Positions 1 through 7,733 of a stretch of DNA of 17,099 nt are shown here, one piece after another (positions within the stretch are counted from its first letter, which is position 1; each line of letters opens with the position of its first letter). A model generated the notes under the pieces. The model was not told the origin of the DNA. It saw only the letters and a program-made list of their open reading frames with translations, and ran no database searches. This DNA comes from an uncultured Bacilli bacterium (GTDB lineage: Bacteria > Bacillota_I > Bacilli_A > RF39 > UBA660), in the NCBI GenBank assembly GCA_934096535.1, contig CAKOMC010000031.1:1-17099 (forward strand), in the 5' to 3' direction. The position numbers were made by a program, and so were the translations under genes.

Positions 1-1113
1 GATACTAATATTTTAACACCAGGAGCCTCTAAAGAATATAATATATCTTTATGGATGGATAAGAGTGTTACTTTAGCCGATGATGCAGAGAATAAAAGTT
101 TTTCTGCTAAGGTAGTTGTAGATGCCTCTATGTATACAGGTATTGTTGATAAAATTGTGGCTCAATTAGACACCACTGGAAAGTGTCCAACTGTTAATGA
201 TGATGGAACAGTAAATGTAACAAGTGCTGAGTCAGAAAACTCTTTACTTTGTAGTGCACCGGATAATTATGGAACTAGTTATTACTATCGTGGTAATGTT
301 CAAAATAACTATGTTAAGTTTGCTAACTTTTATTGGCGAATAGTTCGTATTAATGGTGATGGTTCGATAAGAATGATATATGATGGAACTATTGCACATG
401 AAAACGGTGAGGCCAATGACGATAGAATAATTGGTACAAGTGCTTTTAATGAGCAAAGTAATGATAATGCCTATGTAGGCTATATGTATGGAACACCTAA
501 TTCATCAACATATGAAGAAACACACGCTAATATAAATGATTCTACAATAAAAATGTATATTGACTCATGGTATGAAAATAATTTAAAAAATACAGAATAC
601 GAAAAACATTTAATCGATAATATATTCTGTAATGATAGAAGTATTAGTGAAGGCATTCCAGCTGGTTATAATAATACCGGAATCAAAAATAATAAAACTG
701 CATATCGTTGGTATTATGGACCTTGGTCTTTAGAAAATTATAATTCTACTGCAAAGTTAAAATGCATAAAAAGAAATGATGCCTTTACAGTAAATGAAAT
801 CTCAAACGGAAATGGGGCACTGAAATATCAAATTGGATTATTAAGCACTGATGAGATTGTTTTAGCAGGTGGTTGGTATGAAAGTGATGGAGTTTATTAT
901 TTGAATACAGGTCAGAAATGGTGGGGATTATCAGCGGATAGCATCAATCAATATGGGGTTTATATTCGCCGTGTAGGAATTAAAGGTAATGTTGATAATT
1001 TAAATGATGGGCTTGTATCCAACAATTACGGTGTTCGTTCGGTTTTAAGTATAAGTTCCAATTCTTTAAAATCCGGTGATGGCACTATCAATAATCCATA
1101 TACGGTAGAATAG
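1..1113 (+). CDS. Secreted/surface paralogue A (5' end outside window)
   Basis: The reading frame is open to base 1, so the ATG at 55 is internal and the N-terminus is missing. The first visible residues (LTPGASKEYNISLW, then NKSFSAKVVV) resemble the end of a small beta-sandwich domain seen in secreted Bacilli proteins. From about residue 58 (KCP) a domain starts that is shared with the next gene: KCP...LLCSAPDNYG, YVKFANFYWRIVRINGD, IYDGT, DDRIIGTSAFNE, VGYMYGT, FCNDRS, RRVG..G.VDN, NYGV, and the end SGDGTINNPYTVE. Four Cys (KCP, LLC, FCN, LKC) are conserved in both copies and could form disulfides outside the cell. The WGLSA/YIRRVG/NYGVR end is reminiscent of DUF6273-type or formylglycine-enzyme-like folds, but I cannot assign an activity. 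No LPXTG anchor is seen. It ends 14 bases before the paralogue and is probably in one operon with it. Function unknown; the protein call is solid. Confidence 0.85.
   Translation, partial: DTNILTPGASKEYNISLWMDKSVTLADDAENKSFSAKVVVDASMYTGIVDKIVAQLDTTGKCPTVNDDGTVNVTSAESENSLLCSAPDNYGTSYYYRGNVQNNYVKFANFYWRIVRINGDGSIRMIYDGTIAHENGEANDDRIIGTSAFNEQSNDNAYVGYMYGTPNSSTYEETHANINDSTIKMYIDSWYENNLKNTEYEKHLIDNIFCNDRSISEGIPAGYNNTGIKNNKTAYRWYYGPWSLENYNSTAKLKCIKRNDAFTVNEISNGNGALKYQIGLLSTDEIVLAGGWYESDGVYYLNTGQKWWGLSADSINQYGVYIRRVGIKGNVDNLNDGLVSNNYGVRSVLSISSNSLKSGDGTINNPYTVE
172..499 (+). repeat. Paralogous DNA repeat, copy A (partner at 1461-1788)
   Basis: The first half of the shared surface domain is close to identical at DNA level to the segment 1289 bases downstream, with long identical runs around TATGTTAAGTTTGCTAA and GATGATGGAACAGTAAATGT. 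Similarity falls away in the middle of the domain and returns at the 3' ends (about 1060-1113 and 2337-2390). This fits tandem duplication with later divergence or patchy gene conversion. Confidence 0.75.
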
Positions 1114-1127
1114 AAAGGATATAATTA

Positions 1128-2390
1128 ATGAAAAGAAATAATATTATAATTTCATGTTTAATTCTATTATTATTTATAGCGTCCTTTTGTATAATCCTTT
1201 CTAACTCATTTTCTAGAAATCAAAATATAACAAAAGATGAAGAATTAATTGGTACTTATATAGACGGAGAGTATTCGGAAAATATTCCTAATAAAGATAC
1301 TGGTTATGTTGTAGAAAAAATAGTATGTGATAATAATGCAACAGGTGAGTGGGACTATGAAAATTGGGGTATTACTTTAACTAATTTATCAGAAAAAAAT
1401 AAATGTAATATTCATTTTAGAAAAGGAGTAAAACTTGCTGATACTATTAATTTAGTAGCTACTACTGGTAAATGTCCAACAGTCAACGATGATGGAACAG
1501 TAAATGTAACAAGTGCTGAATCGGAAAACTCTTTATTATGTAGTGCACCTGATAATTATGGAAATTCTTATTACTTCCGTGGTAATGTTCAAAATAACTA
1601 TGTTAAGTTTGCTAATTTTTATTGGCGTATCGTAAGAATAAACGGTGATAACTCAATAAGATTAATATATGATGGAACAGTTGCTCACGCCAATGGTGAG
1701 ACCAGTGATGATAGAATAATTGGCACAAGTGCTTTTAATGAAAAAAACGATGATAATGCTTACGTTGGCTATATGTATGGAACTATAGGAGCATCAACAT
1801 ATGAAAAAACTCATGAAAATGTAAACGATTCTACTATAAAAAAATATCTTGATATTTGGTATGAACAAAATATAAAGGATACTAACTATGAACAATATTT
1901 ATTGGATAATGTATTTTGCAACGATAGGAGCCTGACAAAGGAAAGTATTGGTGATGGTTTTGAAAAAATCACAAGTTATTATAGATGGTTTAATACTCCT
2001 TGGTCAGGTAATATACTTAATAAAAGAATTTTTTTAAACTGCAATCAGATAAATGATACGTTTACTGTAGAAGATATTATAGGTAACAAAAAGTTAAAAT
2101 ATTCGATTGGACTTATTAATATGGACGAAGTAACGCTTGCCGGTGCCTTTGGAAATGAAGATTTGAATAACAATTATATAGTATCTGGTGTAAAATATTG
2201 GACAATGTCATCGGCGTATTTTGAAAAAAGTGAAGATTGGGCTTATTTGCGCAGAGTTGGCGACAACGGCGATGTCGATAATAGAGCCTTAGCATGTTAT
2301 AATTATGGCGTCAAACCTGTCATCAACCTAAAACCCAACTCTTTAAAATCCGGTGACGGCACCATAAATAACCCATACACCGTAGAATAA
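1128..2390 (+). CDS. Secreted/surface paralogue B, N-terminal membrane anchor
   Basis: This is a 420-residue protein. GAAAGGA lies 8 bases before the ATG. Residues 5-26 form one hydrophobic helix after MKRNN, a signal peptide or signal anchor, so the rest should lie outside the membrane. Residues ~45-98 form a small domain ending GYVVEKIVCDNN...WDYENWGITL...KCNIHF, with a Cys at each end. Residues ~112-420 are the domain shared with the upstream gene, including the four Cys and the SGDGTINNPYTVE end. The middle (about residues 250-340) differs from the upstream copy, with DNA conserved on both sides. It is probably co-transcribed with the upstream gene. No enzyme motif or sorting signal is recognised. 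A cell-surface interaction or adhesin role is inference only. Confidence 0.85.
   Translation: MKRNNIIISCLILLLFIASFCIILSNSFSRNQNITKDEELIGTYIDGEYSENIPNKDTGYVVEKIVCDNNATGEWDYENWGITLTNLSEKNKCNIHFRKGVKLADTINLVATTGKCPTVNDDGTVNVTSAESENSLLCSAPDNYGNSYYFRGNVQNNYVKFANFYWRIVRINGDNSIRLIYDGTVAHANGETSDDRIIGTSAFNEKNDDNAYVGYMYGTIGASTYEKTHENVNDSTIKKYLDIWYEQNIKDTNYEQYLLDNVFCNDRSLTKESIGDGFEKITSYYRWFNTPWSGNILNKRIFLNCNQINDTFTVEDIIGNKKLKYSIGLINMDEVTLAGAFGNEDLNNNYIVSGVKYWTMSSAYFEKSEDWAYLRRVGDNGDVDNRALACYNYGVKPVINLKPNSLKSGDGTINNPYTVE
1461..1788 (+). repeat. Paralogous DNA repeat, copy B (partner at 172-499)
   Basis: Second copy of the repeat at 172-499; it encodes the KCPTVNDDGTVNVTSAESEN to VGYMYGT part of paralogue B. 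Confidence 0.75.
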
Positions 2391-2414
2391 TAACTTAAAC
2401 ACCCTTAAAATAAG

Positions 2415-2442
2415 TTGCAAAAACTATAAAATGTAGTATAGT
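2415..2442 (+). promoter_or_regulatory. Promoter for the HA-repeat gene
   Basis: TTGCAA (2415-2420), a 16-base spacer and TATAGT (2437-2442) lie just before a strong ribosome site, AAGGGGTG (2458-2465), which is 5 bases from the ATG at 2471. The arm AAACACCC at 2397-2404 pairs with GGGTGTTT at 2461-2468 over the ribosome site, but only in transcripts that read through from upstream. Confidence 0.55.
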
Positions 2443-2470
2443 ATATGTAATTTAATGAAGGGGTGTTTTT

Positions 2471-3859
2471 ATGATAGAAGAAAATATTAGAAATAATCCA
2501 AAAGATGACTTTGATACTTGGTATAAAATAGCTAAAGACTACTATAATGAACACGGTAATCTTTTAGTACCACATGATTATAAAGATAAAGATGGTAAAC
2601 AATTAGGTAAATGGCTATCAAGCATTAGAATTAAGTACCATTCTAAAACCCTTAGAATATCCCGCCAAAAAGTTGATAAATTAAATCAAATTGGGATGAT
2701 TTGGCATGTTTTAGATTATAAATGGACTGCAAAATATGAAGAAGTAAAAAAATTCTATGCCGAATATCATGACTTGAATCTTTTACCATTATATAAAGGC
2801 GAAGAAGGTCAAAAATTATTATCTTGGATAAAATCACAAAGAAGTATTTATTATAGTAATAAAGAAGGTCTTAAATATACCGAAAAAATAACTAAGTTAG
2901 AACAAGTTGGTATCGTTTGTAAACACAATGATGAATTATGGAATGATATGTATACTTTAGCCGTCAATTATCATGATAAATATCACCATCTTTTAATACC
3001 AGTTTATTATGAAACTGAAGATAATAAAAAATTAGGAGTTTGGATTAGAAATCAAAGAAAATCTTATGTAAAGGGTGATTTATCTTTAGAAAGAATTAAC
3101 GCCTTAGAGGCTATCGGTATGACCTGGAAAGTAAATGAAACTAAGTGGAATCTTATGTATGAAGAATTAAAAAACTATTATGATAAATATCATACCCTTA
3201 CCATTTCTAAAACCTATGAACCTATGTTTGTAACTAACGAAGAACTAAAAACATGGCTAAATGTTCAAAGAAAAAATTATCGTCGAGAAACAATTTTAAC
3301 CTCATCACAACGTCAAAAACTAAAAGCCTTAGGAATAGAGCGAGATAACGCTAAAGAATATTGGGTTTCCATGTATAACTTAGCCTTTAATTATTACCAG
3401 AAAAATCAGCATTTAACAATAACTCATCCCCAAACCGCTGAAGAAAAATCCTTATATATTTGGCTTCGCAATCAACGTTATAGTTATCGCCAAGGTAAAT
3501 TATCCATGGAACGAATCGAATTATTAAATGCCCTTAATTTTATTTGGTCACCAAGAAAAAATCTAACCGCTATTTATATTTATATTGCTAAAAATAACCT
3601 AGATATTGATATGCAACTTAACCGTGATATTTTAAATAGAACCTCTTTACTGGAATTTAAAGCAAAAACAAATTACTTAATTAATGAAAAACATCTACCC
3701 TTAGTTGATGCATCAAATCATCTCCATGAAATCTTTACTATGAGTAGTCTAGATATCCAAAACAATCCTAAGTACAATCTGACTCTAGAAGAAATAATAA
3801 ACTTATATGAAAAAAGGATATCTGAAGAAAAACCAAATAAAAGAGTTTTAAAACCATAA
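2471..3859 (+). CDS. Five-repeat helicase-associated (HA) domain protein with shared C-terminal module
   Basis: This 462-residue protein has no signal peptide or membrane segment. It contains five HA-type repeats (PF03457-like), at about residues 16-79, 84-150, 156-220, 226-290 and 297-360. Each follows W..Y...YY..H..L..P..Y, then LG.W....R..Y..G.LS..RI..L..IGM.W. HA domains are usually found C-terminal to superfamily 2 helicases and are thought to bind nucleic acid; here no helicase motor is present. Residues ~378-462 form a different module (SLLEFKAK, NYLINEKHLPLVDASNHLHE, FTMSSLDIQNNPKYNLTLEE, ending KPNKRVLKP) that is almost the same in the next gene. It has its own promoter and a strong terminator after it, so it is a single-gene unit. 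Nucleic-acid binding is inferred from the family; its cellular role is unknown. Confidence 0.85.
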   Translation: MIEENIRNNPKDDFDTWYKIAKDYYNEHGNLLVPHDYKDKDGKQLGKWLSSIRIKYHSKTLRISRQKVDKLNQIGMIWHVLDYKWTAKYEEVKKFYAEYHDLNLLPLYKGEEGQKLLSWIKSQRSIYYSNKEGLKYTEKITKLEQVGIVCKHNDELWNDMYTLAVNYHDKYHHLLIPVYYETEDNKKLGVWIRNQRKSYVKGDLSLERINALEAIGMTWKVNETKWNLMYEELKNYYDKYHTLTISKTYEPMFVTNEELKTWLNVQRKNYRRETILTSSQRQKLKALGIERDNAKEYWVSMYNLAFNYYQKNQHLTITHPQTAEEKSLYIWLRNQRYSYRQGKLSMERIELLNALNFIWSPRKNLTAIYIYIAKNNLDIDMQLNRDILNRTSLLEFKAKTNYLINEKHLPLVDASNHLHEIFTMSSLDIQNNPKYNLTLEEIINLYEKRISEEKPNKRVLKP

Positions 3860-3873
3860 TATACTTAAAAAAA
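3643..3873 (+). repeat. Shared C-terminal module DNA repeat, copy 1 (partner at 6648-6878)
   Basis: A segment of about 231 bases aligns without gaps to a segment 3005 bases downstream. I count about 10 differences by eye (~96% identity). The identity covers the last ~71 codons, the stop codon and 14 bases after it, ending in a run of seven A. The repeats upstream of it in the two genes are not alike at DNA level, so this module has been copied or converted on its own. Confidence 0.85.
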
Positions 3874-3885
3874 CAAAACCCGACC

Positions 3886-3924
3886 AAAGTAAGAAAAATT
3901 TTTCTGATTTTTCTTGCTTTTTTT
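3886..3924 (+). terminator. Rho-independent terminator after HA-repeat gene
   Basis: AAAGTAAGAAAAAT (3886-3899) pairs with ATTTTTCTTGCTTT (3907-3920) over 14 positions with one G-U pair and a 7-base loop, followed by a T run to 3924. It lies 26 bases after the stop codon. Confidence 0.85.
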
Positions 3925-4218
3925 AGTATTTATATTTTTTAACACTTAAAATAAACAAGACCAGATATTACTAGTCAAAAAAATAGCCAGCCGCTGCAAA
4001 TAATGATTTTATAATTAGCCAAAAATAAGCCTGAATAATTATTAAATTAATTTTCTGCTTCCAAATCTCAAATAATGTGATATTATAATACAACCTCAAG
4101 AAGAAAAAAGAATATTATCATTTGAAGTGGGTAATACAAAAAAACTAAAATCATTCTATATTTTCCCCTCCTTAGAATAAATACATAATTTATAAATTAA
4201 ATAGAAAGAAGACTAAAT
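3925..4218. other. Noncoding spacer before the six-repeat gene
   Basis: No gene of normal size is present. A TATAAT lies at 4084-4089, but the -35 area ahead of it is poor, so the promoter of the following gene is uncertain. On the minus strand a consensus ribosome site leads into a 23-codon hydrophobic ORF (listed separately). Confidence 0.5.
4083..4154 (-). CDS. Possible 23-residue hydrophobic peptide (tentative)
   Basis: On the minus strand AAGGAGGGG (plus 4165-4173), an almost perfect anti-16S match, lies 10 bases before an ATG that opens 23 codons: MILVFLYYPLQMII, then FFFLLEVVL. The peptide is nearly all hydrophobic, as in type I toxin or small membrane peptides, but it matches no family I know. 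After a T6 run, another frame stays open for about 45 codons (FEIWKQK...SLFAAAGYFFD), so it may be the start of a decayed or frameshifted membrane protein. No promoter stands out. The ribosome-site match could be chance in AT-rich DNA. Confidence 0.25.
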   Translation of the reverse strand: MILVFLYYPLQMIIFFFLLEVVL

Positions 4219-6864
4219 ATGAAAGAATTGTTTAATATAACAAATTGTTATTTCGATACTGACTATTATTATTTTTATCAAGATTTAAATAACGATAATA
4301 AGTCTGATTTTTTTAATTATAATAATCACACTTTAAAAGACTTACTAAATATAATTGCAACCAAATATGGTAAAGATCCTAGCTGTCTTTCTTTAAATAT
4401 TTTAACCGATGTTAGTTTAATTTATAGCCGTAATGACATTATCGATAAATACATTATAGTTAAAATACCTAAAGTAAATTTAAACCCAGAAAAGTTTAAT
4501 AAAATAGTAAAAAATATTAATTATTATTTTAATAAAGCCCAAAAACAAATATTATTTAAAATATACCCAAAAGCCCCAAAACAAGAATATGACCATTTCT
4601 TAAATCCCCAAAGTTTTGAAGACTACATTAATATTTTAAAAAAATTACAAAAAACTGGCTATGACTTAAAGGATATAAAATTTGATAGTAAATTAAAGAT
4701 AGAAAAAGTAAATGATGATTATAAATTCACAATTATTAAAAGGAAATTAAAAAAAATAGGTCTTAAGAAATATATCACTGCCAATAAAAATGAATATAAT
4801 AATCCCAATCTAATTAAGATTGGGCGTAAACTACATTTTTATAAAAAAGGGAAAAAAAATCAATTTGAAGAAAGCATAGATTTAAATTCGGAAGAAATCC
4901 AAATTCTTCACGATATAGGTGTATCTGTTATTACCGAAGAAAATAGGAATCACATTTTATATCCTAAGAATTTTGAAGACTATTTTAACATTCTAAAAAA
5001 ATTACAAGAATCAGGTATTGACATTAATAGACTAGTAACTAAAGATAATTTAAGAATAATTAAATCCCCTAATGGTTATCAATTTGAAATAATAAAGACT
5101 AATGTCAAAACCCCAGAATCTGATAGTAATGCTATTTTAAATAACTTAGAATATAATCAATCAAACCTAATAAAAATAGGTGAAAAAGTCGCTGCTTTTA
5201 GAAGAGGTAAAAATTCGATAGCAAGCGGTAGTAAAACTTTAAGTGATGAACAGTTAAAAAGTCTCCAAAGCATCAGCTTTAACACACCATATTTAAAAAA
5301 ATTAGAAAGAGAAATAAATCCTAAAAACTTTGCTGATTATTTTAATCTTTTAAAAGAATTACAAAAACAGGGCACTGATATAAATGAAATAAACGTTAAT
5401 GATAAATTGAAAGTTATAAAAATAAATAACACTTTTATTTTTAAAATTATAAAGAAAAAAGTAAAAATTAACGCTTATGGCGAAATAATCATTATAAATC
5501 GAGATGAGTATTTTAAAGAGGACTTAATACCGATAGGACATAAAGTAGCAGCCTTTAAAAAGGCCCAAAAAAATCTCAAAAAAGATAGTCCTATGCTGAC
5601 CGAAGAAGAAATCAAGAAATTACAGAGTATTGGTTTAGAAGTCTTAAAAGAAAGAGATATAATTTTAAATCCTAAAAATTTTCTTGATTATATTGCTATT
5701 TTAAAAAAGTTGCAAGAAACAGGTTATAGTCCTAATGATATTTATTTTACTGATAAACTAAAAATAACTAAAGAAGCAAATAAATATAAATTAGAAATTA
5801 TAAAAAAAGATTCTAACGAATATAAAATGCCTGGTTTAATGACTATCGGTCAAAAAATATATTGCTTTAAAAGAGGAAAATATAGTAATAGTCCTCGTAG
5901 TAGAAATTTAACCTCTGATGAAATAGATATATTACATAATCTTGGTTTCAAATTAATAAATGAAAGAAAAAATTCCATCAATCATATTGAAATATTAAAA
6001 AAATTACAGGAATATGGTTATGATATAAATAAAATTAAATATTCTGATAAAGTAAAAATAACTAAAAATGCTCATGAATATAAATTAGAAATTATAAATA
6101 AAAGTGATTTTCGCTACAATCAATCTGATTTGATATTAATTGGTCCCCACGTCACGGCTTTTAAAAGAGGCCAAAAAATTAAATCTTCAGGTCCAATCGC
6201 CTTAAGTCCTGATGAAATAACTGAATTACATAATCTTGGTTTAATAATATTAACTGATCCTATCCTATATCCTAAAAATTTTAATGATTATTTTAATCTT
6301 TTAAAACTATTGCATGAATCCGGTTATAATATAATTAATATGAAGGCTAGTAGTCGCCTTAAAGTCCTAAAAGAAAATGATAAATATTTCTTTAAAATAA
6401 TTAATAAAGATAATCCCGAGTGGCAAAATAAAGACTTGATTTTCATTGGACGCAAAGTAAAATCTTTTAAAAATGGCAAAAATTATCCTAGTAATCATTC
6501 TTGTTATTTAACCGTACCTGAAATAAATAATCTACTTAGTATCGGCTTTACTTTAAAAAAAGATGTAGAAGATCTGATTTATAAAAAAGCAATATGTGAA
6601 ACTTTTAATATCGATATGAAATTAAACCAAGAAATAATAAATAGAATCTCTTTACTGGAATTTAAAGCGAAAATAAATTACTTAATTAATGAAAAACATC
6701 TACCTTTAGTTGATGCATCAAATCATCTCCATGAAATCTTTACTATGAGTAGCCTTGATATCCAAAACAATCCTAAGTACAATCTAACTTTAGAAGAAAT
6801 AATAAACTTATATGAAAAAAGGATATCTGAATCAAAACCAAATAAAAGAGTTTTAAAACCATAA
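4219..6864 (+). CDS. Large six-repeat protein with HA-like half-repeats and shared C-terminal module
   Basis: This 881-residue, lysine-rich, apparently soluble protein starts at an ATG with a weak AGAAAGAAGA ribosome site. Residues 1-125 are a separate Tyr/Asn-rich head (DYYYFYQDLN). Six repeats follow, starting at about residues 128, 247, 366, 482, 587 and 682. The first half of each reads YPKNF.DYFNILKKLQE.GYDIN...DKLKI.K....YK.EIIKK. The second half reads DLI.IG.KV.AFKRGK......LS..EI..L..IGF. This second half follows the same order as the HA repeat of the upstream protein (LG.W....R..Y..G.LS..RI..L..IGM.W), which suggests a distant relationship. Residues ~798-881 are the C-terminal module shared with the upstream gene. 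Repeat 5 has lost part of its opening motif (NSINHIEILKKLQE). I recognise no named family; a nucleic-acid or protein scaffold is a guess. Confidence 0.85.
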   Translation: MKELFNITNCYFDTDYYYFYQDLNNDNKSDFFNYNNHTLKDLLNIIATKYGKDPSCLSLNILTDVSLIYSRNDIIDKYIIVKIPKVNLNPEKFNKIVKNINYYFNKAQKQILFKIYPKAPKQEYDHFLNPQSFEDYINILKKLQKTGYDLKDIKFDSKLKIEKVNDDYKFTIIKRKLKKIGLKKYITANKNEYNNPNLIKIGRKLHFYKKGKKNQFEESIDLNSEEIQILHDIGVSVITEENRNHILYPKNFEDYFNILKKLQESGIDINRLVTKDNLRIIKSPNGYQFEIIKTNVKTPESDSNAILNNLEYNQSNLIKIGEKVAAFRRGKNSIASGSKTLSDEQLKSLQSISFNTPYLKKLEREINPKNFADYFNLLKELQKQGTDINEINVNDKLKVIKINNTFIFKIIKKKVKINAYGEIIIINRDEYFKEDLIPIGHKVAAFKKAQKNLKKDSPMLTEEEIKKLQSIGLEVLKERDIILNPKNFLDYIAILKKLQETGYSPNDIYFTDKLKITKEANKYKLEIIKKDSNEYKMPGLMTIGQKIYCFKRGKYSNSPRSRNLTSDEIDILHNLGFKLINERKNSINHIEILKKLQEYGYDINKIKYSDKVKITKNAHEYKLEIINKSDFRYNQSDLILIGPHVTAFKRGQKIKSSGPIALSPDEITELHNLGLIILTDPILYPKNFNDYFNLLKLLHESGYNIINMKASSRLKVLKENDKYFFKIINKDNPEWQNKDLIFIGRKVKSFKNGKNYPSNHSCYLTVPEINNLLSIGFTLKKDVEDLIYKKAICETFNIDMKLNQEIINRISLLEFKAKINYLINEKHLPLVDASNHLHEIFTMSSLDIQNNPKYNLTLEEIINLYEKRISESKPNKRVLKP

Positions 6865-6878
6865 TTTACTTAAAAAAA
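6648..6878 (+). repeat. Shared C-terminal module DNA repeat, copy 2 (partner at 3643-3873)
   Basis: Second copy of the 231-base module described at 3643-3873. Of the differences, only three change residues (T to I, and EE to ES spanning two bases of one codon), and one lies after the stop. Confidence 0.85.
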
Positions 6879-6921
6879 GTCATAAATATCAAAAATAAAC
6901 ATCTGATACTTATGACTTTTT
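6874..6921. terminator. Bidirectional terminator between convergent genes
   Basis: AAAAAGTCATAAATATC (6874-6890) pairs with GATACTTATGACTTTTT (6905-6921) over 17 positions with one A-C mismatch. T runs follow on both strands. It lies between the convergent stops at 6864 and 6925, so it can serve both genes. Confidence 0.85.
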
Positions 6922-6924
6922 AAC

Positions 6925-7650
6925 TTAAGATATAGCCTTAATAAATAAGCTTGCACCAATAACAATACCAATACTTAAAAATAATAATATATTTAAGAAA
7001 ATATTTAAATAACCGGTTTTAGATAAAGGACGATACCATTCAATACTATGATCTGGATAATCTTCTTCTTCATTATAACCACTATTTCCATCAGGATTAA
7101 GTTTAATTAACTTTTTAGACTTATTTTTTCCATCATTACCCCTTCCATTAATCTCATCTATTTGTTGTAAAGAAGAATTATAAAAATCGACTTCTTTAAC
7201 TAATCTTTGATTATCGGTATAATTAACATCACTTTCTATCATATAAATACGATTAACAAAAGTAGTAAGTAATTTCTCTAACTCTGGGGTTAAATAATCA
7301 TGATAAAGTAGTAGTTGAAAGAAATAATTATTATATTTATCAACAAAATCTTCCATACTTCCAAAATTAGCATAAAAATCTTTTTCATGCTCTAAATAAA
7401 CATTTTTAAACTCATATATCTTTAAAATATCAAAAAAGTTAGCAGTTGTAATTTTACCTTCACTTAAATTATTAAGTATAAGACTATTGTTAACATAAAT
7501 AACTTCTCTTAAATCAAAACCTTGTAAATTAAGTCTTTTATTCTTAAAAATAAGATAGCCATCTTCTAATTTAAAATCATTATTTAAAACAAAAAAGTAT
7601 TCTTTCAAGTTATTAAATGTAAGAGTATTACTTAACGTATAATCAACCAT
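6925..7650 (-). CDS. Tail-anchored membrane protein of unknown function
   Basis: This 241-residue protein has an AGAAGG ribosome site 8 bases before the ATG. Residues 1-~205 are hydrophilic, rich in Asn, Tyr and Phe, with no signal peptide. Residues ~213-241 are a single hydrophobic helix (NIFLNILLFLSIGIVIGASL) at the extreme C-terminus. This is a tail-anchor layout with the bulk in the cytoplasm. A charged linker (GNDGKNKSKK...EEEDYPDHS) precedes the helix. I recognise no family. It is transcribed away from sufB from its own promoter, with which the sufB promoter nearly overlaps, and shares a terminator with the six-repeat gene. Confidence 0.75.
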   Translation of the reverse strand: MVDYTLSNTLTFNNLKEYFFVLNNDFKLEDGYLIFKNKRLNLQGFDLREVIYVNNSLILNNLSEGKITTANFFDILKIYEFKNVYLEHEKDFYANFGSMEDFVDKYNNYFFQLLLYHDYLTPELEKLLTTFVNRIYMIESDVNYTDNQRLVKEVDFYNSSLQQIDEINGRGNDGKNKSKKLIKLNPDGNSGYNEEEDYPDHSIEWYRPLSKTGYLNIFLNILLFLSIGIVIGASLFIKAIS

Positions 7651-7674
7651 ATATATACCTTCTATTCTAAATTT

Positions 7675-7703
7675 ATTGTAACAAACAATTTCTATTTTTT
7701 CAA
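7675..7703 (-). promoter_or_regulatory. Promoter of the tail-anchored protein gene
   Basis: On the minus strand TTGAAA (plus 7698-7703), a 17-base spacer and TACAAT (plus 7675-7680) with an extended -10 TGT directly before it. The spacing is near ideal. Confidence 0.65.
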
Positions 7704-7711
7704 TAATATAG

Positions 7712-7717
7712 TATAAT
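7712..7717 (+). promoter_or_regulatory. sufB -10 box
   Basis: A perfect TATAAT with only a weak -35 area (TTTCTA at 7689-7694, 17-base spacing). Transcription would start near 7724, only about 10 bases before the sufB ATG, giving an almost leaderless message. Confidence 0.5.
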
Positions 7718-7733
7718 ATGAAGCGTGATTGTT

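Noticed and set aside
244..456. Minus-strand ORF opposite paralogue A
   Set aside because: It lies wholly inside a clear coding region and has no ribosome site; the same antisense frame exists only because the plus-strand gene is well conserved.
4219..6864. Six-repeat gene considered as a CRISPR or DNA satellite
   Set aside because: The repetition is at protein level with diverged DNA, in a single open frame; there are no short identical direct repeats with spacers.
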